64,000 bases of DNA. Source: Moraxellaceae bacterium AER2_44_116. GTDB lineage: Bacteria; Pseudomonadota; Gammaproteobacteria; Pseudomonadales; Moraxellaceae. This document shows, in pieces, positions 35,295 to 45,042 of this stretch. Each line of letters opens with the position of its first letter. Position 1 is the stretch's first letter. The position numbers and the translations under genes were made by a program. The notes under the pieces are model-generated. The model made no database searches. It saw nothing but the letters and a program-made list of their open reading frames with translations, and was not told the origin of the DNA. The DNA is taken from the NCBI GenBank assembly GCA_006546595.1, contig VIAD01000004.1:124001-188000 (forward strand), read 5' to 3'.

Positions 35295-36468
35295 TCTTTA
35301 CTCACGCTCCTCCTTGAGTGTGTTGGTTGCGTTGTTGCTAGCAGTCAATTCTGGATATGCCGCAGAATCCAAGGTGCTTAATCCTGAAGCAACACGTATT
35401 AGCGATAAAAAAATCAGTGTTGATTTAACGATCTTAAAAGCAACCCAAGACCGAATTGCTAAATTAAACAGCAATGGTATAGGTGCAGATAATTATTATT
35501 TAGTGAAAGCGCAGTCGTGGTTAGATTTTGCGATGCACGAATACTATGAAAATGACCGTAGCGAGGTCATTGACGAGGCATTGTTTCAAGCACAAGATTT
35601 AATTGAGCGAATGGAACAAGCAGACAACAACATCACGCTAGATACGCCTGTTATTAATGAGTCACAGCGTTTGCGTGAAGATTTATGGACGATTGCAGGT
35701 GAGTTAAAACAACATCGTGGTTTTGTTTGTGCCTCTGCGCCCATTGCAGAAATGGAAGTACGTTTGGTTTGGGCAGGTCATGAAAATAAAGAGCTAGGTT
35801 GGCGACATGCGCGTGAGCATTTTTCCGCCGCTGAACGTCTAGCAAAGCAAGCGCGTAAATTAGCAGACAATTGTTTCTGCCCGCAACCTGCGGAAAAACC
35901 ATGTCCATTAGTGGCAGCGGTTGAACCACCGCCAACACAAGAAATGTTGGATATGACCAAAAAGAGACCTAAAGCACCAGAGCCTCTTGCTTTAGTCAAT
36001 GTGCCACGTAATGTTCATTTTGGTTTAGACAAATCGAATATCAACGAAAAAGCCGTGGTAATTTTGGATCGTGTCGCCGAGATATTACAAGCGTATCCAA
36101 GCATGACGATTAGATTGATTGGTCATACCGACTCGCGTGCTAGCAAAGCCTATAACCAAGCATTGTCGGAGCGTCGCGCACAATCAGTGTTAAAATATCT
36201 CCTTGCCAAAGGAATTATTGCTAATCGTATTGAGCTTCGTGGTGAAGGTTTTAATAGCCTGAAAACCGATACCGATGCTCTAATGGGACACGCCTTAAGC
36301 CGTCGAGTTGAAATGGATTACTTAGGTGAAACCATTCAATCCTATGACCAAACAGGTGACTTGGTGATGGAAGAGGTCAGAAAAGCGAAAGCGGCGAAAG
36401 TTAAAGCGAACACATCCTCGAAAAAAGCGAAAAAAGCGAAAAAATCGCCGAAAAAAGCGAGAAAATAG
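35281..36468 (+). CDS. OmpA-domain periplasmic/outer-membrane protein with lysine-rich tail
   Basis: A 395-aa protein. The ATG at 35281 has GGAG upstream and overlaps the barrel gene; longer in-frame starts lie inside that gene. The signal peptide core is LSVLVALLLAVNSGYAAES. Residues about 35-230 form a helical domain I do not recognise. Residues about 240-350 are a peptidoglycan-binding OmpA-like domain (VHFGLDKSNINEKA, GHTDSRASKAYNQALSERRAQSV, GEGFNS). The last 25 residues are almost only Lys, Ala and Ser, unusual for this family. Coupling with the barrel gene suggests it fastens the DUF11 barrel complex to the cell wall. Confidence 0.9.
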   Translation: MSVSNLYSRSSLSVLVALLLAVNSGYAAESKVLNPEATRISDKKISVDLTILKATQDRIAKLNSNGIGADNYYLVKAQSWLDFAMHEYYENDRSEVIDEALFQAQDLIERMEQADNNITLDTPVINESQRLREDLWTIAGELKQHRGFVCASAPIAEMEVRLVWAGHENKELGWRHAREHFSAAERLAKQARKLADNCFCPQPAEKPCPLVAAVEPPPTQEMLDMTKKRPKAPEPLALVNVPRNVHFGLDKSNINEKAVVILDRVAEILQAYPSMTIRLIGHTDSRASKAYNQALSERRAQSVLKYLLAKGIIANRIELRGEGFNSLKTDTDALMGHALSRRVEMDYLGETIQSYDQTGDLVMEEVRKAKAAKVKANTSSKKAKKAKKSPKKARK

Positions 36469-36510
36469 TTTGATTGAACGTTAAAGGGGAGATGCTTAAC
36501 CCTTTTATAG

Positions 36511-39500
36511 ATGAAGGGATATAAATTGCGTACAGTTCAGTTGTTTCAAAAATTACTAAAAACATGGCTCATTTTAGTAGTCTTGGGAGGGCTGTACGCA
36601 AATATCGCCCATGCTGCCGTGGTTGATATTGTGGTCAACCAAAGTGATAGTCCAGATCCTATTGCTGCGGGTGGCTTGTTAACTTATACCATTGTTTTAA
36701 CCAATAATGGTCCAGACGATGCGACAGGTGTCGTGTTAACGGATACTATTCCTGCGACCACTGCATTTTCTAGTGTGAGTACGACGAAAGGCTCGTGTAC
36801 AGGTACGACCAGTATTACCTGTACTGTTGGTAGTCTACTCAACGGTGAGTCAGCAACGATTCTGATTAAAGTCATTCCTTCCACTGTCGGTACGATCACG
36901 AATACCGCAACCAGTACCCGTAATGAACCTGACAGTAATGCTACCAACAATGCAGATACTGATGTTACGACAGTACAAACGGGTACAGACTTATCCATTA
37001 CTAAAACGGATAGTGCTGATCCTGTCGCACAAGCCGATGCCTTCTCGTACACGATTACTGCCCGCAATAATGGACCTTATGCGCTAGGTGCAACCGATGT
37101 CCTCACCATGACCGACAATATTCCGAGCGGCTTACGGGTTAGCTCGCTGCCAACGGGGACGGGCTGGACGTGTGTGTCATCACTGGGAGCATCTTTTCCA
37201 CAGGACGGTCCGTTTACGCTGACCTGTACTAAGACGGCGGCTTTAGCCGTTTCTGCCAATAGCACGACCATTACTGTGCCTGTAGTCGCCTTATCATTGG
37301 GGACGATTACCAACCAAGCAGCCATAACTTCGACGCTACGCGATGACAATACGACCAACGATACAGTAACGCAAAGTACCACCGTTAATCAGGCGGCCAA
37401 TGTTGCCATTACCAAATCAGTGAGTCAGGCGGGTAGTATAGGTCTAAATCAAACTTATACTTGGACGTTGATCCCTACATTGGTGTCAGGTACGACAGGT
37501 ACTATTACTGTGACCGATAATATTCCTGCGGGTGCGGCTTTGATGGCGACGCCAACAGGAACAGGCTGGACGTGTACGCCAAATTCGGGTTTTCCACTAG
37601 CAGGACCGCAAACCGTCAGTTGTACTCGTGCCAGCGCCAGTAACTCGTTGCCAGCTGCCTTATCGTTAAATAACATTAGTGTGAGTTTTAAGCCAACGGC
37701 AACGGGTTCATTAAGTAACTCCACGAGCATTGATGCGGGAACAACAGACCCTGTATTAGGCAACAATACCAGTAATACAGTGACATCGACGGTCGTGAGT
37801 GACGTGGCGATTACTAAGTCAGTCAGTCAAGTAGGCAATATTGGGGTAAATCAAAACTATACGTGGACTTTAGCTCCGACATTAATTATGGGCACGACGG
37901 GCACAATTACGGTGACGGATAACATCCCCGCAGGTGCAGCATTAACGGCCACGCCGACAGGGGCAGGCTGGACATGTACGCCCAATTCGGGTTTTCCAGT
38001 GGCAGGGCCTGTGACCGTCAGTTGTACTCATGCTAGTGCAGGTAATCCCTCTGCTCCAACGATCTCGTTGGGTAATATTAGTGTTCCTTTTAGACCAACA
38101 GCGGTGGGAACCTTAAATAACACGGCCAGTATTGATGCTGGTGTGACAGATACGTCACCTGCCAATAATACCAGTAGTGCCGTTTCGTCCACTGTTGTCA
38201 GTGACGTTGCTATCACCAAATCGGTTAGTCAAGCAGGGAATCTTGGCTTAAATCAAACTTACTCTTGGACGCTTGCACCAACGCTGATTATGGGCACAAC
38301 AGGCACAATTACCGTAACGGATAATATTCCAGCGGGCGTTGACCTCATGGCCACACCGACAGGAACAGGCTGGACGTGTACGCCCAACTCAGGTTTCCCA
38401 TTAGCAGGGCCGCAGACAGTTAGTTGTACTCGCGCCAGTGCAGGTAATCCCTCTGCACCCACCATTTCATTAAATAACATTAGTATTAGCTTTAGACCAA
38501 CCACAACGGGTTCAATCAGTAACACCGCGAGTATCAATCCCGGTGTGACAGACACGACACCCGCAAACAATACCAGTACAGCGGTGACATCGACGATTGT
38601 GAATGATGTCAGCATCACTAAAGCGGTGAGTCAGGCGGGCAATATCGGTAATTCCCAAACCTATACGTATACCTTGCAGCCATCATTGGTGATGGGAACA
38701 ACGGGAGCGACGATTACGGTAACGGATAGTTTTCCTGCGGGGGCAAATTTATTGTCCACACCGACAGGAACAGGCTGGACGTGTACACCCAATTCGGGCT
38801 TTCCCTTAGTTGGACCACAAGCGATTAGTTGTACGCGTGCAGGTCCTATTGGTAATGCAGGCACGTCTCCAATTTCATTAAATAACATTAGTTATACCTT
38901 TAGCCCAACAGCCAATGGCACGCTCACCAATACCACGACGATTAATAGTGGTACAACGGAATCAACGCCTGCGAACAACACCGCCAATGTCACAAATACC
39001 GTAATTAATGATGTCGCTATTACGAAAGTCGTTAGCCAAGCAGGAAATTTGGGTAAAAATCGCCCCTATTCTTATACCTTGCAGTCCGTATTAAACATGG
39101 GTACAACAGGTGGAATAGTGACCGTGACCGATAGCTTTCCAGCGGGTGCTAATTTAACAGCATTACCGACAGGAGCAGGTTGGACATGTGCTTCATCTTT
39201 GGGGGCGGTATTTCCGCAAGCAGGCCCGCTGACAATTACATGTACTCATGCAAGCGCAACAAACACAGGGCCGGGGGCACTGTCGCTTGGTAATATCACC
39301 GTTAATTTTACGACAACAGCAACAGGTGCGCTGAGTAATACAACCACCGTCAGTATGGTAGCAACCGATACAGTGCCGTTAAATAACACAGATACGGTCA
39401 ACAATACGGTGATTAACGATTTACGTGTTGTGAAAACGGCTAGCACGGCATCACCTGTCGTAGGCACAAATTACAACTATACCTTGACTCCTAGCCTAGT

Positions 39501-42500
39501 GATGGGGGATGCAGGCGGCACAATCACCATGACGGATAGTTTTCCTGCTGGAGCGAATTTACGATTATTACCAACAGGAGCAGGTTGGACGTGTGTTTCA
39601 TCTGCGGGAGCAGTGTTTCCGCAAGCAGGGCCATTAACCATTACGTGTACGCGGGCTACGGCGACTAACAATGGATCGGGTAGTTTAGCTCTTAATACCG
39701 TCACAGTGCCATTTACGCCCACAGCCGCAGGTGCGTTTACGAATACGGCAACAATTTACAGCACGGGCATAACAGCCGTTACGGATACAGCACCACTTGA
39801 CAACACTAGCTCTATTACCTTGACGGTTACAGCAGCAGGACCCGATTTAACGATTGCTAAAAATGCTTACACAACAAATAACGGTACAACAACAGTGCCT
39901 AATCCTCTTTCCGTCGGTACAACTTTTTATTATCGTTTGAGAGTAAGCAATAGTGGTGCTTCAGCAGGCTCAGCAGGTGCTACAACGACGGTAACAGATA
40001 TTGTTCCTACAGGAGTGACTATTACAGCGGTCACGTTGTCAACAGGGTGGGCAAGTTGTACCTCGTCAACAGGCAGTTTCCCCGTTGATGGTGATGGTAC
40101 TAATTTTGTGCAATGTACGCGAACTGGCGCAATAGCGATTGGTGCTTCATTTTCGGATATTCGTTTTTCTGCTATTGGTACGGCGGCAGGCCCGATTACC
40201 AATACAGCCACAGTAGCGACAACGGACACTGAACCCAATGTATCTAATAATTCGGGTAGTGTGATTGTTACTTTCAGGGCTAATTTTGATTTGACGCTGA
40301 CTAAGCTTGATAACGGTGCGGGCGGTGTTTATGGCCCAGACCCTGTTGCGGTGGGGGATACCGTTGATTATCGCTTGCGTGTCACTAACGGTGGCCCAGA
40401 TAATGTGCCAGCGGATACAGAAATTACCGTTTCCGATACTTTGCCAACGAATACAACCTATATTTCAGGAGTAAGTGACACAGCAGGGCATACGTGGACA
40501 TGTCCTGCGGGGCCAATTAGTGGCTCTCCAGGTCCTGTTACAATAAGTTGTACGCGTACTGTTTCGGGACTTGGTGCAGATACTTTGCGTGGTTCAGGCT
40601 CTACAACTGTCAGATCGAGTGATATTCGTTTTACGCTGCGTGCTGATAGTGGCGCAGGGGCGAATATGACCAATAACGCCCGTGTTGATATCACGTCTGG
40701 AACGGCAGAAACCAATACCGCGAATAATACTGCAAATCAAAGTACAGGCGTACGTGGTTCAGCAGATTTAAGCATCGTTAAGACAGCATCAGCAACCAGC
40801 ATATTAGCAGGTCAAGACTTAACCTACACCATTACGGTTTCTAATTTAAGCGGTGTTAACGCCGTCGCAACGGGTATTAATAATGTCTCAGTGACCGACA
40901 ATATGACAACCAACCCCGGGGCAACGTTTGTTTCTGCTTCAGGCACAGGTTGGACGTGTAATAATCTGATTAACCTCGTATGTGATTATAATGCGTCGTT
41001 ATTGCCAGGAGAAAGCAAGAGCTTTACCGTGACGGTTAAACCGACGACTGTGGGTTTAGCTCGCAGTAATACTGCGACTGCGGTGCTGAGATTATCTGGC
41101 ACAACAAACCCCGTTGACCCTGATGCGTCTAATAACGCGAGTACGGTGTTGGTCGATGTGCTCACAGCCGTTGATTTGTTCGTTACTAAAACGGATGCGC
41201 CTGACCCTGTACGTGCAGGAACTAATTTGACCTATGTGGTGACGGTGGGTAATTCAGGGCCGGGCAATGCAACAACGGTGACGATGACGGATACCTTGCC
41301 AGCAGAACTGACGCTATCATCTATTACACCGTCAGGTACAGGGACATGTACCACCTCGCCTGCAAGTACCAGTTATACCAGTGCTGCGACAACGGTAAAT
41401 CCAAAGTCAGCCTTCACCTCATTGACGTGTACGTGGCCAACGTTAGCTTCGGCATCACAGCAAACGGTGACTATTATTGGTAAACCGACGAATGCAGCTT
41501 ATCCCACAGGGCTGAGTAACTCGGTATCGGTGACACACGGTAATATTGCTACTGTCCCAGAAAGTAACTCGGCCAATAATACCGCGACCCAACTAACAAC
41601 CGTATTACAACCACAGGTTGATTTACTGGTTAATAAAATTGACACCCCCGATCCTGTTGCACGTTTTACCAATACAATCTACACAGTGACCGTACAAAAC
41701 CAAGGCCCCTCGGTAGCCACCAATGTTGTGGTGACGGAAACCTTACCGCATACCCATTTAAGTTATATTAGTGCCACGCCTTCTCAAGGCACATGTGGCG
41801 CGCCAGTCGCCAATGTCATGACCTGTAATTTAGGTAATATTGATGTTGGTAGTAATGTGACGATAGCGATTGAGATGAGCGCAGACTCTTTGGGTACAGA
41901 TACCAACAGTGTCAGTGTGACTTCATCCGAATCTGATACTAACTTAGCCAATAACAGCGTTTCGGAAAATACGACAGTGCAACTTGGTGCAGATTTAATC
42001 TTTACCAAGTTAGCAACACCAGACCCCGTCATTGCAGGTAACGCCGTATTTTACTTCTTGAAGGTCAAAAATACAGGGCCTGCAAATGCCAATGTCACGA
42101 TTACGGATACCTTGCCCGCAGGGATTGCCTATCAATCGGCGGTGACATCACAAGGTAGTTGTAGCCATGTTGCAGGTGTTGTGACCTGTAATTTAGGTCT
42201 TGTTCCCTACACCGCAACAGCTCAGGTGACATTAACTGCGATAGCAATGGTGGGCGGATTGCAAACGAATACTGCGACAGCAGGTAGTACAACGCCAGAC
42301 CCTAATCCTGTTGATAACACCGATACCGCAGATGTTACTGTGATTGACGGTATCGTCCGTGGTCGCGTTTTTGCGGATAACGGCTTAGGGGGTGGAACGG
42401 CAAATAACGGCTTACAAAATGGCGGTGAGTTGGGCATTAGTAATGTGATTGTTAAATTAACGGATTGCGGCACTACCGATTATGTCTTTGCTCAAACCGA

Positions 42501-43395
42501 TGGCTTGGGTGATTATCAATTAATTGTCCCCGCTTTATTGGCCACGGGAGCGGTGTTGTGTGTGGTCGAAACTAACTTATCAGGTTACCGCAATACGGGT
42601 GGCAGTGCAGGAACAACCGCAGGGACGTATAACATTACCACCGATAAAACACAGTTTACTTATACTGACGGTGTGACTTATACGGGCGTTAATTTTGCTG
42701 ATGTTGCTCAAAGTCAATTATTTACCGATGGTATTCAGCAAAGTGAACCTAATACCAGCGTCGTTTATGCTCATCGATTTATTGCAGGCTCAGATGGTCA
42801 GGTGTCATTTTCTACCACGTCAATAGCAACACCGAATAGTTTGTTTTGGACGAATGTTTTATATAATGATCTTGATTGTGATGGTGTACTTGATGCAGGT
42901 GAGCCTGTTATTTCTGGATTATATACCGTTCAGGCAGGTGATAATATTTGCCTGCTCAATAAACAGTTTGTCCCCAGTAATGCTACGCAAGGCGCGTTAA
43001 ACGTCGTGACACTGAGTTCGAGTTTTGTGTATGACACCTTAGCACCCACAGTGACCGAAGTGCTGACCCGCACTGATACCACAACTGTCGGTCTAACCAG
43101 TACTTTAACCTTACATAAATCGGTGGATAAAGCGACGGCTGCACCCGGTGAAACCATTACCTATACCATCACTTATAGTAATAATGGCACTCAGCCCATT
43201 GGGAATATTGTCGTTCATGATAGCGTTCCAGCGTTTACACACAGTCCTGTTGCGACGTGCGTCATGCCATTGCCCGCTAATATTACCGTCTGTACCCCAG
43301 CGATTACGACACCGAGCATTCAGTGGAATATGACAGGAACACTTGCGCCGAGCCAGCAAGGGCAGGTGCGTTTTAGTACTACCCTAGACAATTAA
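36511..43395 (+). CDS. giant secreted DUF11-array protein (2294 aa)
   Basis: The signal peptide (LLKTWLILVVLGGLYANIAHAA) is followed by about fifteen DUF11 modules, each starting with a phrase such as DVAITKSVSQAG or DLFVTKTDAPDPV. One SdrD-B-like module (RGRVFADNGLGGG, about residue 1950) and a final DUF11 module precede the end at TTLDN. There is no barrel or anchor. Modules 3-7 (from about 37.4 kb) are very alike. The ATG at 36511 lacks a ribosome binding site; a TTG at 36526 with AAGGG seven bases upstream may be the true start and would keep the signal peptide. It lies 42 nt behind the OmpA-domain gene, probably in one transcription unit with it. It is likely a long surface fibre. Confidence 0.87.
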   Translation: MKGYKLRTVQLFQKLLKTWLILVVLGGLYANIAHAAVVDIVVNQSDSPDPIAAGGLLTYTIVLTNNGPDDATGVVLTDTIPATTAFSSVSTTKGSCTGTTSITCTVGSLLNGESATILIKVIPSTVGTITNTATSTRNEPDSNATNNADTDVTTVQTGTDLSITKTDSADPVAQADAFSYTITARNNGPYALGATDVLTMTDNIPSGLRVSSLPTGTGWTCVSSLGASFPQDGPFTLTCTKTAALAVSANSTTITVPVVALSLGTITNQAAITSTLRDDNTTNDTVTQSTTVNQAANVAITKSVSQAGSIGLNQTYTWTLIPTLVSGTTGTITVTDNIPAGAALMATPTGTGWTCTPNSGFPLAGPQTVSCTRASASNSLPAALSLNNISVSFKPTATGSLSNSTSIDAGTTDPVLGNNTSNTVTSTVVSDVAITKSVSQVGNIGVNQNYTWTLAPTLIMGTTGTITVTDNIPAGAALTATPTGAGWTCTPNSGFPVAGPVTVSCTHASAGNPSAPTISLGNISVPFRPTAVGTLNNTASIDAGVTDTSPANNTSSAVSSTVVSDVAITKSVSQAGNLGLNQTYSWTLAPTLIMGTTGTITVTDNIPAGVDLMATPTGTGWTCTPNSGFPLAGPQTVSCTRASAGNPSAPTISLNNISISFRPTTTGSISNTASINPGVTDTTPANNTSTAVTSTIVNDVSITKAVSQAGNIGNSQTYTYTLQPSLVMGTTGATITVTDSFPAGANLLSTPTGTGWTCTPNSGFPLVGPQAISCTRAGPIGNAGTSPISLNNISYTFSPTANGTLTNTTTINSGTTESTPANNTANVTNTVINDVAITKVVSQAGNLGKNRPYSYTLQSVLNMGTTGGIVTVTDSFPAGANLTALPTGAGWTCASSLGAVFPQAGPLTITCTHASATNTGPGALSLGNITVNFTTTATGALSNTTTVSMVATDTVPLNNTDTVNNTVINDLRVVKTASTASPVVGTNYNYTLTPSLVMGDAGGTITMTDSFPAGANLRLLPTGAGWTCVSSAGAVFPQAGPLTITCTRATATNNGSGSLALNTVTVPFTPTAAGAFTNTATIYSTGITAVTDTAPLDNTSSITLTVTAAGPDLTIAKNAYTTNNGTTTVPNPLSVGTTFYYRLRVSNSGASAGSAGATTTVTDIVPTGVTITAVTLSTGWASCTSSTGSFPVDGDGTNFVQCTRTGAIAIGASFSDIRFSAIGTAAGPITNTATVATTDTEPNVSNNSGSVIVTFRANFDLTLTKLDNGAGGVYGPDPVAVGDTVDYRLRVTNGGPDNVPADTEITVSDTLPTNTTYISGVSDTAGHTWTCPAGPISGSPGPVTISCTRTVSGLGADTLRGSGSTTVRSSDIRFTLRADSGAGANMTNNARVDITSGTAETNTANNTANQSTGVRGSADLSIVKTASATSILAGQDLTYTITVSNLSGVNAVATGINNVSVTDNMTTNPGATFVSASGTGWTCNNLINLVCDYNASLLPGESKSFTVTVKPTTVGLARSNTATAVLRLSGTTNPVDPDASNNASTVLVDVLTAVDLFVTKTDAPDPVRAGTNLTYVVTVGNSGPGNATTVTMTDTLPAELTLSSITPSGTGTCTTSPASTSYTSAATTVNPKSAFTSLTCTWPTLASASQQTVTIIGKPTNAAYPTGLSNSVSVTHGNIATVPESNSANNTATQLTTVLQPQVDLLVNKIDTPDPVARFTNTIYTVTVQNQGPSVATNVVVTETLPHTHLSYISATPSQGTCGAPVANVMTCNLGNIDVGSNVTIAIEMSADSLGTDTNSVSVTSSESDTNLANNSVSENTTVQLGADLIFTKLATPDPVIAGNAVFYFLKVKNTGPANANVTITDTLPAGIAYQSAVTSQGSCSHVAGVVTCNLGLVPYTATAQVTLTAIAMVGGLQTNTATAGSTTPDPNPVDNTDTADVTVIDGIVRGRVFADNGLGGGTANNGLQNGGELGISNVIVKLTDCGTTDYVFAQTDGLGDYQLIVPALLATGAVLCVVETNLSGYRNTGGSAGTTAGTYNITTDKTQFTYTDGVTYTGVNFADVAQSQLFTDGIQQSEPNTSVVYAHRFIAGSDGQVSFSTTSIATPNSLFWTNVLYNDLDCDGVLDAGEPVISGLYTVQAGDNICLLNKQFVPSNATQGALNVVTLSSSFVYDTLAPTVTEVLTRTDTTTVGLTSTLTLHKSVDKATAAPGETITYTITYSNNGTQPIGNIVVHDSVPAFTHSPVATCVMPLPANITVCTPAITTPSIQWNMTGTLAPSQQGQVRFSTTLDN
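37396..39420 (+). repeat. five consecutive ~405-bp coding repeats in the DUF11 array
   Basis: Near-identical module openings recur at about 37396, 37798, 38198, 38600 and 39007, a period of 400-408 bp. They share phrases such as ATNIPAG-type strands and GTGWTCTPNSGFPLAGP. High similarity compared with the flanking modules points to recent tandem duplication, a substrate for length variation by recombination. Confidence 0.8.
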
Positions 43396-43407
43396 TCCTA
43401 CGAAGAT

Positions 43408-43440
43408 AGACACGAGGGTCAGCGTAAAGCCTAAGTGTCT
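43408..43440. terminator. hairpin between convergent genes after the DUF11 array
   Basis: AGACAC (43408-43413) pairs with GTGTCT (43435-43440), with a partly paired interior. It lies in the 60-nt gap between convergent coding regions. The flanking T content is modest, so this is a weak call. Confidence 0.4.
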
Positions 43441-43455
43441 GTTTGTGCTAAGGTA

Positions 43456-43911
43456 TTAGCGTAGTAGTTTATGGTCGGCGCGTTCGACTTGCAGTTGAAA
43501 GCCAACTTCACCTTGAGCATTACCTGCTAGGTTTTCAAACTGCCAGCGAACATGGGTTACAGGTGTATTGTGAATTTTGAAGTCTTCTTCATAGGTGATA
43601 CCACCATCATAAGACACCAAAAAAACGGCCTCTTTGCCAAAGCCTGAACCTAAAATAAAACGTGTTCCTGCGGGAATGGGGTTATCGATATGGACATTAT
43701 AGGCATCATCCTGACTTTTATTGTGGTAATTAAGGACGATAGTGATCTGATCTCCCACATTAATGCGGGTAATGGCTTTGTGTATTGAGAGCGTTTCGCC
43801 ATTAACGATGACCGTTGAGCGTTTTTCAGCACGCATTGTCAACGCAATATCCGCCGCGTATAAATATCCGCTCATCGAAAGTAACGTCATTAGTCCCAAT
43901 TTACGCCACAT
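43456..43911 (-). CDS. small secreted DUF11-satellite protein
   Basis: A 151-aa protein with a signal peptide (GLMTLLSMSGYLYAAD) and one beta-sandwich module (VGDQITIVLNYHNKSQDDAYNVHIDNPIPAGTRF) like that of the gene at 23564. The start is ATG 43911, with GAGGGG seven bases upstream; an upstream in-frame start at 43983 is rejected. It is convergent to the giant DUF11 gene and divergent from the ECF sigma factor, with 156 nt between them. It could be a periplasmic accessory or a regulator-linked sensor of the surface-protein system; no direct evidence. Confidence 0.78.
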   Translation of the reverse strand: MWRKLGLMTLLSMSGYLYAADIALTMRAEKRSTVIVNGETLSIHKAITRINVGDQITIVLNYHNKSQDDAYNVHIDNPIPAGTRFILGSGFGKEAVFLVSYDGGITYEEDFKIHNTPVTHVRWQFENLAGNAQGEVGFQLQVERADHKLLR

Positions 43912-44067
43912 GATTAACCCCTCTTGTTGTCCTGTTTGACAGAAGTCTTTATTTGTTGTGTGAATGTTTGTAACAAATGTCATCTTATTCTATCTAACTA
44001 ATCATAAATGCATGTTGTCAAACTGTCATGACTGCTTTTATGCTTGGCTACCTTTAAGGCTAGTAGT

Positions 44068-44682
44068 GTGAAGTATATGCAGGATGAACATGCTTTTTTA
44101 GCCAAACTCTTACAGCGAGACACACGAGCTTGCCATCAGTTAGTCAAAGAGCATCATGGCCGATTGGTGATGGTGGCGCGTACTATTGTGGGCGAGTCAG
44201 CCGAAGATGTGGTTCAAGAAGGCTGGTTGTTGGCATTTCGGGCCTTGCCAACATTTGAAGGGCGTTCATCGTTAAAAACGTGGTTAACGCGGATTGTAAT
44301 TAATGCGGCTTATGGTCGCCATCGTTATGAAAAAATACGATTAACGGCATCACTCGATGAAGTGATGGATGAAGGTATGCCATTAGCGGAGCGTTTTGAC
44401 AAGCACGGTCATTGGCATGACCCGTTAGCGCATTGGCAAGCAGAAACGCCTGAAGAGTTACTAGGGCGAGCGGAATTAGCCAGTATTTTGCAGAAAGCGA
44501 TGCAGACATTGCCTGATTCTCAACGTTTAGTATGGTTGTTACGCGATCAATCAGGCTTGGAGTTTAAGGAAATTGCTGACACGCTTAATACCTCAGAGGC
44601 CAATGTTCGCGTGTTATTACATCGAGCGCGCCTCAAGTTGTTGGCGGTCATTAATGATTATGAAGAGGGCAAGCCATGTTAA
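44068..44682 (+). CDS. ECF-type RNA polymerase sigma factor
   Basis: A sigma-70 family protein of about 204 aa. Region 2 (AEDVVQEGWLLAFRALPTFEGRSSLKTWLTRIVINAA) and region 4 (LPDSQRLVWLLRDQSGLEFKEIADTLNTSEANVRVLLHRAR) are complete, and region 3 is absent, as in ECF factors. The start is uncertain: GTG 44068 has AAGG eight bases upstream, and ATG 44077 is the alternative. It overlaps the anti-sigma gene by 7 nt. Placed beside the DUF11 locus, it may control surface-protein genes. Confidence 0.93.
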   Translation: MKYMQDEHAFLAKLLQRDTRACHQLVKEHHGRLVMVARTIVGESAEDVVQEGWLLAFRALPTFEGRSSLKTWLTRIVINAAYGRHRYEKIRLTASLDEVMDEGMPLAERFDKHGHWHDPLAHWQAETPEELLGRAELASILQKAMQTLPDSQRLVWLLRDQSGLEFKEIADTLNTSEANVRVLLHRARLKLLAVINDYEEGKPC

Positions 44683-44924
44683 AGTGTCAAGAAATTGTTG
44701 GCCAAGCCGATGCTTACCTTGCCAGTGAACTTACGTCATGGCAGCGGTTTCAATTTAATCTCCATTTGATGGTATGTCGGCACTGTCGGTGTTATATCAA
44801 AGCCTTCAAAATGACCGAACAAGTCAGTCAAAAATTACCAGTCGCTAATACAATGCCTGATGTGGATATTAGTGCGTTAGTTGCAATGATTCAGAAAGAT
44901 CATCAGGATATTAATAAGATATAG
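44676..44924 (+). CDS. zinc-finger anti-sigma factor
   Basis: An 82-aa protein with the zf-HC2 pattern: an N-terminal Cys (KCQEIVGQADAYL), then HLMVCRHCRCY giving His and a CxxC pair. Anti-sigma domains of this type bind and inhibit the ECF factor encoded just upstream, with overlapping genes. There is no transmembrane helix, so it would be a soluble, possibly redox-sensitive anti-sigma rather than a membrane sensor. Confidence 0.85.
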   Translation: MLKCQEIVGQADAYLASELTSWQRFQFNLHLMVCRHCRCYIKAFKMTEQVSQKLPVANTMPDVDISALVAMIQKDHQDINKI

Positions 44925-44955
44925 GGACAGTTCGTGAACCATCCCTATACATGAC

Positions 44956-45007
44956 CCTTCGACTCCGCTCAGGGAGCGTTTTGTGCTGGCTGAGCGGAGT
45001 CGAAGCC
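44956..45007. repeat. REP-like palindrome, copy C
   Basis: CCTTCGACTCCGCTCAGGGA and GGCTGAGCGGAGTCGAAGCC form long complementary arms. This is the cleanest of five copies and lies between the convergent anti-sigma and pilU genes. Confidence 0.85.
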
Positions 45008-45042
45008 CTGTTGATTTCTAGCATCCCATCAAGAAAAAACGT

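Noticed and set aside
37396..39420. Regular ~400-bp repeats considered as CRISPR or satellite DNA
   Set aside because: They are in-frame coding modules of one DUF11 protein; no short direct repeats with unique spacers were seen anywhere in the window.
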